A program made the translations under genes and the position numbers. Of a stretch of DNA of 64,000 nucleotides, positions 61,197 to 64,000 are shown piece after piece; position 1 is the stretch's first letter; the number at the start of each line of letters is the position of its first letter. Below the pieces are notes generated by a model. The model ran no database searches. It was given only the letters and a program-made list of their open reading frames with translations, and had not been told where the DNA came from. The DNA comes from Clostridiaceae bacterium BL-3 (GTDB lineage Bacteria > Bacillota > Clostridia > Clostridiales > Clostridiaceae), in contig CADDXC010000001.1 of assembly GCA_902809985.1 (NCBI GenBank), positions 1,736,001 through 1,800,000 on the forward strand. Direction: 5' to 3'.

Positions 61197-64000
61197 TTAC
61201 TTTTTTACATATTTCTGAATCAAATCAAGCTGCTTGGATAACTGTGTCTTATTGTTTCCATCAGGGAGTGCATTTACAAGTACCCTGGCTGCATCTATAT
61301 CAGACTGGAGCCTTGTCCTTGAAGCTGTGGTTACTGCCTTGTTTGCATCTGTCGTGTCCTTTGCCACCTTCGCCTGTTTCTTCTGCTTTATCGTATTGAG
61401 TTCACTCTGATACTGAGACCTATCTACTCCATCGGGCAGGTTGTCTATGGCATCCTGGGCATCCTGTATGTCTTTGTTATCAAGTGTCTGCCCGGCTTTG
61501 TCAATTGCATCAACTACTTTGCTTACCGCATCCTGGACACCTTTTTGTTTCGTAAGTTTTGAATCTACTGTATCCAGCCTTTCATTAAACGCTAACTTGG
61601 TACCAGATACACTGTCAGGAAGGGCATTTACCCTGTCTCTGAGTGCCGTAACTTTGTTCTTATAGCTGTCTATATCTATATTTGAATTGTACTTTATGTG
61701 GCTGTCCACGTCTTTCTCAAGAGCGGTTATGTCCCTGTCTATGGCCTTTATCGTATTGTCAATGACTATCTCAGCTTCCACCACATCAAGCCTTGCATTC
61801 AGGCTGTCCTTCCTGTCTCCGTCAGGCAATTTTGAAACTACTGACCTTGCACTTGAAACTGCAGATTCCGTCTTGAGCTTTTCGGCCGCCTGTACCCTCT
61901 GCTCTGCATTCTTGTAGAGATTTATTATATTCTGGACAGCATCAAGCCTCCTGTTGAGGTCTGTCCTGTCCTGGCTGTAAGGGAGCTTGTTTACAAGTAC
62001 CCTTGCACTGTAAACATCTTCCTGCAGCTGGGTACTTTCTGCCTTCTCTACGGCCGCAGTTGCATCAGCCAGATCCTGCGCTTCCTGGCTGTTCTGGTCT
62101 ATTTCGTCCTGTATATCATCTATCCTGTCCTCGAGGTTGTCCTTGCCCGGCCCGTCAGGAAGGTTGTCCACCAGATCCTTTGCATGATCCAGATCATCCT
62201 GGTTCTCTGTATCTTCAGCATGGTCTACCGCGTCAGATGCATCCTTAAGATTCTGCTCATCCTGTTTTGCCTGGTCTATTTCATCCTGTACGGTATCCAG
62301 CCTGTCTTCAAGTGCCTGCTTTTCCGGACTCTCTGGAAGTGCATCCACGAGGTCTCTTGCGGTATCAACATCTCCCTGGCTTTTTGTGCTCTCCGCATTT
62401 TCTACAGCCTGTGTTGCATTTTCAAATGCAGTATCTTCCACCGTTACATTCTGGGTTACTTCGCTGCTTTCGTTCCCTGCATTGTCTATATCTTTAGCTT
62501 TCACAGTATGGATTCCTGGTTCTAATGTAAATGCCGAACCATACTTCTGGTATGCGCCGCCATCTATACTATAGTCCGTTTCTTTTACACCACTATCTGC
62601 GTCTGTACCTGCAGCTATCGTCACAGTACCATTATCATTGCTGATTGACGGGACTGTGGGAGCTATCTTGTCTATTTTGCTTACTGTCACGGTTTGGGTA
62701 GTTTCATTCCCGTCATTATCCACAGCTTTGAACATATAAGTACCATTCTCCGTTACCTTGAAAGTTCCTGTCGTGCTGGTTACTTCGGTATTATCCGGGA
62801 GTACTACTTTTGAGAATCCACTGCCGCCTTCTTCATCTGAAGCACTGTAGGATAGTGTTACATCTCCATTGGTCCAGTCAGTTGGGCTTCCAGTGATATT
62901 GATTGTAGGACCTGTAGTATCTTCCGCGATAATAGGATTTATACCGTTGCCTTTCTCATCTGTACCACCAGGAAGCTTGTTTGGATCACCTGATCCAGCT
63001 GCATCTCCCGGGTTGGTGTAGACCGGATTAGTATCATGTGCTGAGTTTACAGCGTCAGAACTAAAATGCACCAGGGTGTTCTTCGCCCATGAGCCGGGAT
63101 TGGTATACACGGTACCGTCCTTTGTAACAAGTGCCCTTACTACATTGTCGGAACCATTTGAAAGGAAAGCTGACACGTCATTTATATTTATACCATGATT
63201 TTCAAGACTGTCACCCTGTACTTTGTCTCCCACGCCATAGGTTGTGCCGTCATTTAAGATAAGATACATATTCGTTGAATCTAGCTGTGACATGTATTTT
63301 ACGTCATTTCCACTTACATCAAGGTCATTGGTTAGGTTACCTGAAGTATCTGCAAGCTGGAAGTTCCCATTCTTAAGTAAAAGCGCATTGTTCTGGGCAA
63401 GTTTTGCAAAAGAAGCAAGGGTATTGGTATTTTTGAATGTACCATTCTGGAAGGTGTAAAGAAAACCGTCCGACATCTCAAAAATCCTGTTTGACCATAT
63501 TTTACTCAATGTCACACCATCAGGAACCACTATAACTCCTTGGTCGTCCCTTAAAGTACCGTCTTTCATGACAAAGATATCTTTGTTTACACCTGTTGCC
63601 GGCATGATATAAGAAACATCATTCATGTTCAGGCCGAAATCCTGCTGGTGTCCATCTGCATCCAAATAAACTAAAGAACCATCTGATTTCTGAATCAGCA
63701 TATATTGGGATATGCCTTTTGCATACTTATATGCAAACATTTTTTTAACATCAGTGCTCTTTAAAGTAAATGTCTTGAGGCTGCCATCTGTGTCTATATA
63801 TTTTGACGAACTCCCGAAATAAAGTACAGGATGTTTTACGGCTGAAGTGCCTGTGCCAAATACCAGGGTATCAGCCCCGATAATACCACTGCCGTCGATA
63901 GGAAGTGTTGCAGGAGATGTTGTTGTCAGATCTTTGTAGTATTGAACCATACCGTAGTTATCAATCAATATCATAGAACCATCTGAAAGGAAGTATTTAT
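61197..64000 (-). CDS. Large surface repeat protein (start lies beyond the window)
   Basis: At least 933 aa. The reading frame stays open to the window edge (codons for KYFLSDGS precede the first in-window ATG at 63974), so the true start and any signal peptide are outside. The visible N-terminal part has propeller-like segments of the form LKNGNFQLAD and TKDGTVYTN. Two Ig-like domains follow (TGPTINITGSPTDWTNGDVT and KIDKIAPTVPSISNDNG), then about seven helical repeats like those of the CWB2 protein. It is likely an exported adhesin encoded by the element, with no wall-anchor seen at its C-terminus. Confidence 0.75.
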   Translation of the reverse strand, partial: KYFLSDGSMILIDNYGMVQYYKDLTTTSPATLPIDGSGIIGADTLVFGTGTSAVKHPVLYFGSSSKYIDTDGSLKTFTLKSTDVKKMFAYKYAKGISQYMLIQKSDGSLVYLDADGHQQDFGLNMNDVSYIMPATGVNKDIFVMKDGTLRDDQGVIVVPDGVTLSKIWSNRIFEMSDGFLYTFQNGTFKNTNTLASFAKLAQNNALLLKNGNFQLADTSGNLTNDLDVSGNDVKYMSQLDSTNMYLILNDGTTYGVGDKVQGDSLENHGININDVSAFLSNGSDNVVRALVTKDGTVYTNPGSWAKNTLVHFSSDAVNSAHDTNPVYTNPGDAAGSGDPNKLPGGTDEKGNGINPIIAEDTTGPTINITGSPTDWTNGDVTLSYSASDEEGGSGFSKVVLPDNTEVTSTTGTFKVTENGTYMFKAVDNDGNETTQTVTVSKIDKIAPTVPSISNDNGTVTIAAGTDADSGVKETDYSIDGGAYQKYGSAFTLEPGIHTVKAKDIDNAGNESSEVTQNVTVEDTAFENATQAVENAESTKSQGDVDTARDLVDALPESPEKQALEDRLDTVQDEIDQAKQDEQNLKDASDAVDHAEDTENQDDLDHAKDLVDNLPDGPGKDNLEDRIDDIQDEIDQNSQEAQDLADATAAVEKAESTQLQEDVYSARVLVNKLPYSQDRTDLNRRLDAVQNIINLYKNAEQRVQAAEKLKTESAVSSARSVVSKLPDGDRKDSLNARLDVVEAEIVIDNTIKAIDRDITALEKDVDSHIKYNSNIDIDSYKNKVTALRDRVNALPDSVSGTKLAFNERLDTVDSKLTKQKGVQDAVSKVVDAIDKAGQTLDNKDIQDAQDAIDNLPDGVDRSQYQSELNTIKQKKQAKVAKDTTDANKAVTTASRTRLQSDIDAARVLVNALPDGNNKTQLSKQLDLIQKYVKK

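Noticed and set aside
57299-64000. CRISPR array or DNA-level tandem repeat in the surface-protein genes
   Set aside because: The periodicity is at the protein level (about 50 aa) with diverged codons, not short identical DNA repeats with spacers. No CRISPR array, tRNA or rRNA gene was recognised in the window.

Overview
The window looks like chromosomal DNA of a low-GC Clostridium (Clostridium sensu stricto type) joined to a large block with plasmid- or ICE-like content. The evidence is the strong AT bias, AGGAGG-type ribosome binding sites with frequent TTG and GTG starts, CWB2 cell-wall-binding domains, a DUF4179 anti-sigma factor, BcrA-type ABC genes beside a two-component system, and clostridial housekeeping genes (glnS, asnB). 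The species cannot be fixed from the sequence alone.

Region 1 (1 to about 32.9 kb) has mixed strands and chromosomal content. In order it holds a Crp/Fnr regulator, two tandem Cys-rich micropeptide genes, a soluble chemoreceptor, L-asparaginase, a GNAT acetyltransferase, DUF2156 and DUF815 proteins, LarE, a nitroreductase, a response regulator/ABC/permease/kinase operon, asnB and glnS. Next comes a six-gene PucR-associated catabolic operon (OPT transporter, DUF917, DUF1177, AroM, aminopeptidase, Asp/Glu racemase). It is followed by an ECF sigma/anti-sigma pair, a MerR-methyltransferase fusion, two DegT-type aminotransferases, a hydrolase, a UPF0489 protein, and QueT with a radical SAM enzyme (probable queuine salvage).

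Region 2 (about 33.2 kb to the right edge) is different: every gene is on the minus strand. The first half carries a private replication kit: clamp-loader subunits DnaX and HolA, sliding clamp DnaN, a zinc-finger/TOPRIM primase-like protein, two SSBs, and an LPD1 polyvalent protein with an HExxH zincin and a C-terminal clamp-binding motif. A RelE/Xre toxin-antitoxin pair and many small proteins of unknown function lie among them. The second half is a Tad/type IVc-pilus-like operon (TadZ, CpaF, TadB, TadC, three pilin-like proteins, CpaB, a second CpaF-like ATPase, an S1-domain protein, an NlpC/P60 wall hydrolase, SSB). Upstream are two very large repetitive surface proteins, one running off the window. 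No integrase, relaxase, coupling protein, secretin or prepilin peptidase is present, so the element is incomplete here.

The most distinctive signal is regulatory. Five copies of an ~85-nt leader, with two small hairpins whose stems vary in a compensating way, sit just upstream of element genes. A 14-nt box (TACCACATATTAAA) opens the leaders and also precedes the primase gene alone. A near-identical ribosome-binding module (AAAGGTGGAATG then TATTATG) starts most genes of the replication half. dnaX and dnaN are each preceded by a nearly identical 87-aa gene and an intrinsic terminator, so both replisome subunits seem to be expressed by read-through of a shared switch. Together these look like one coordinated and apparently uncharacterised control system for an element-encoded replisome.
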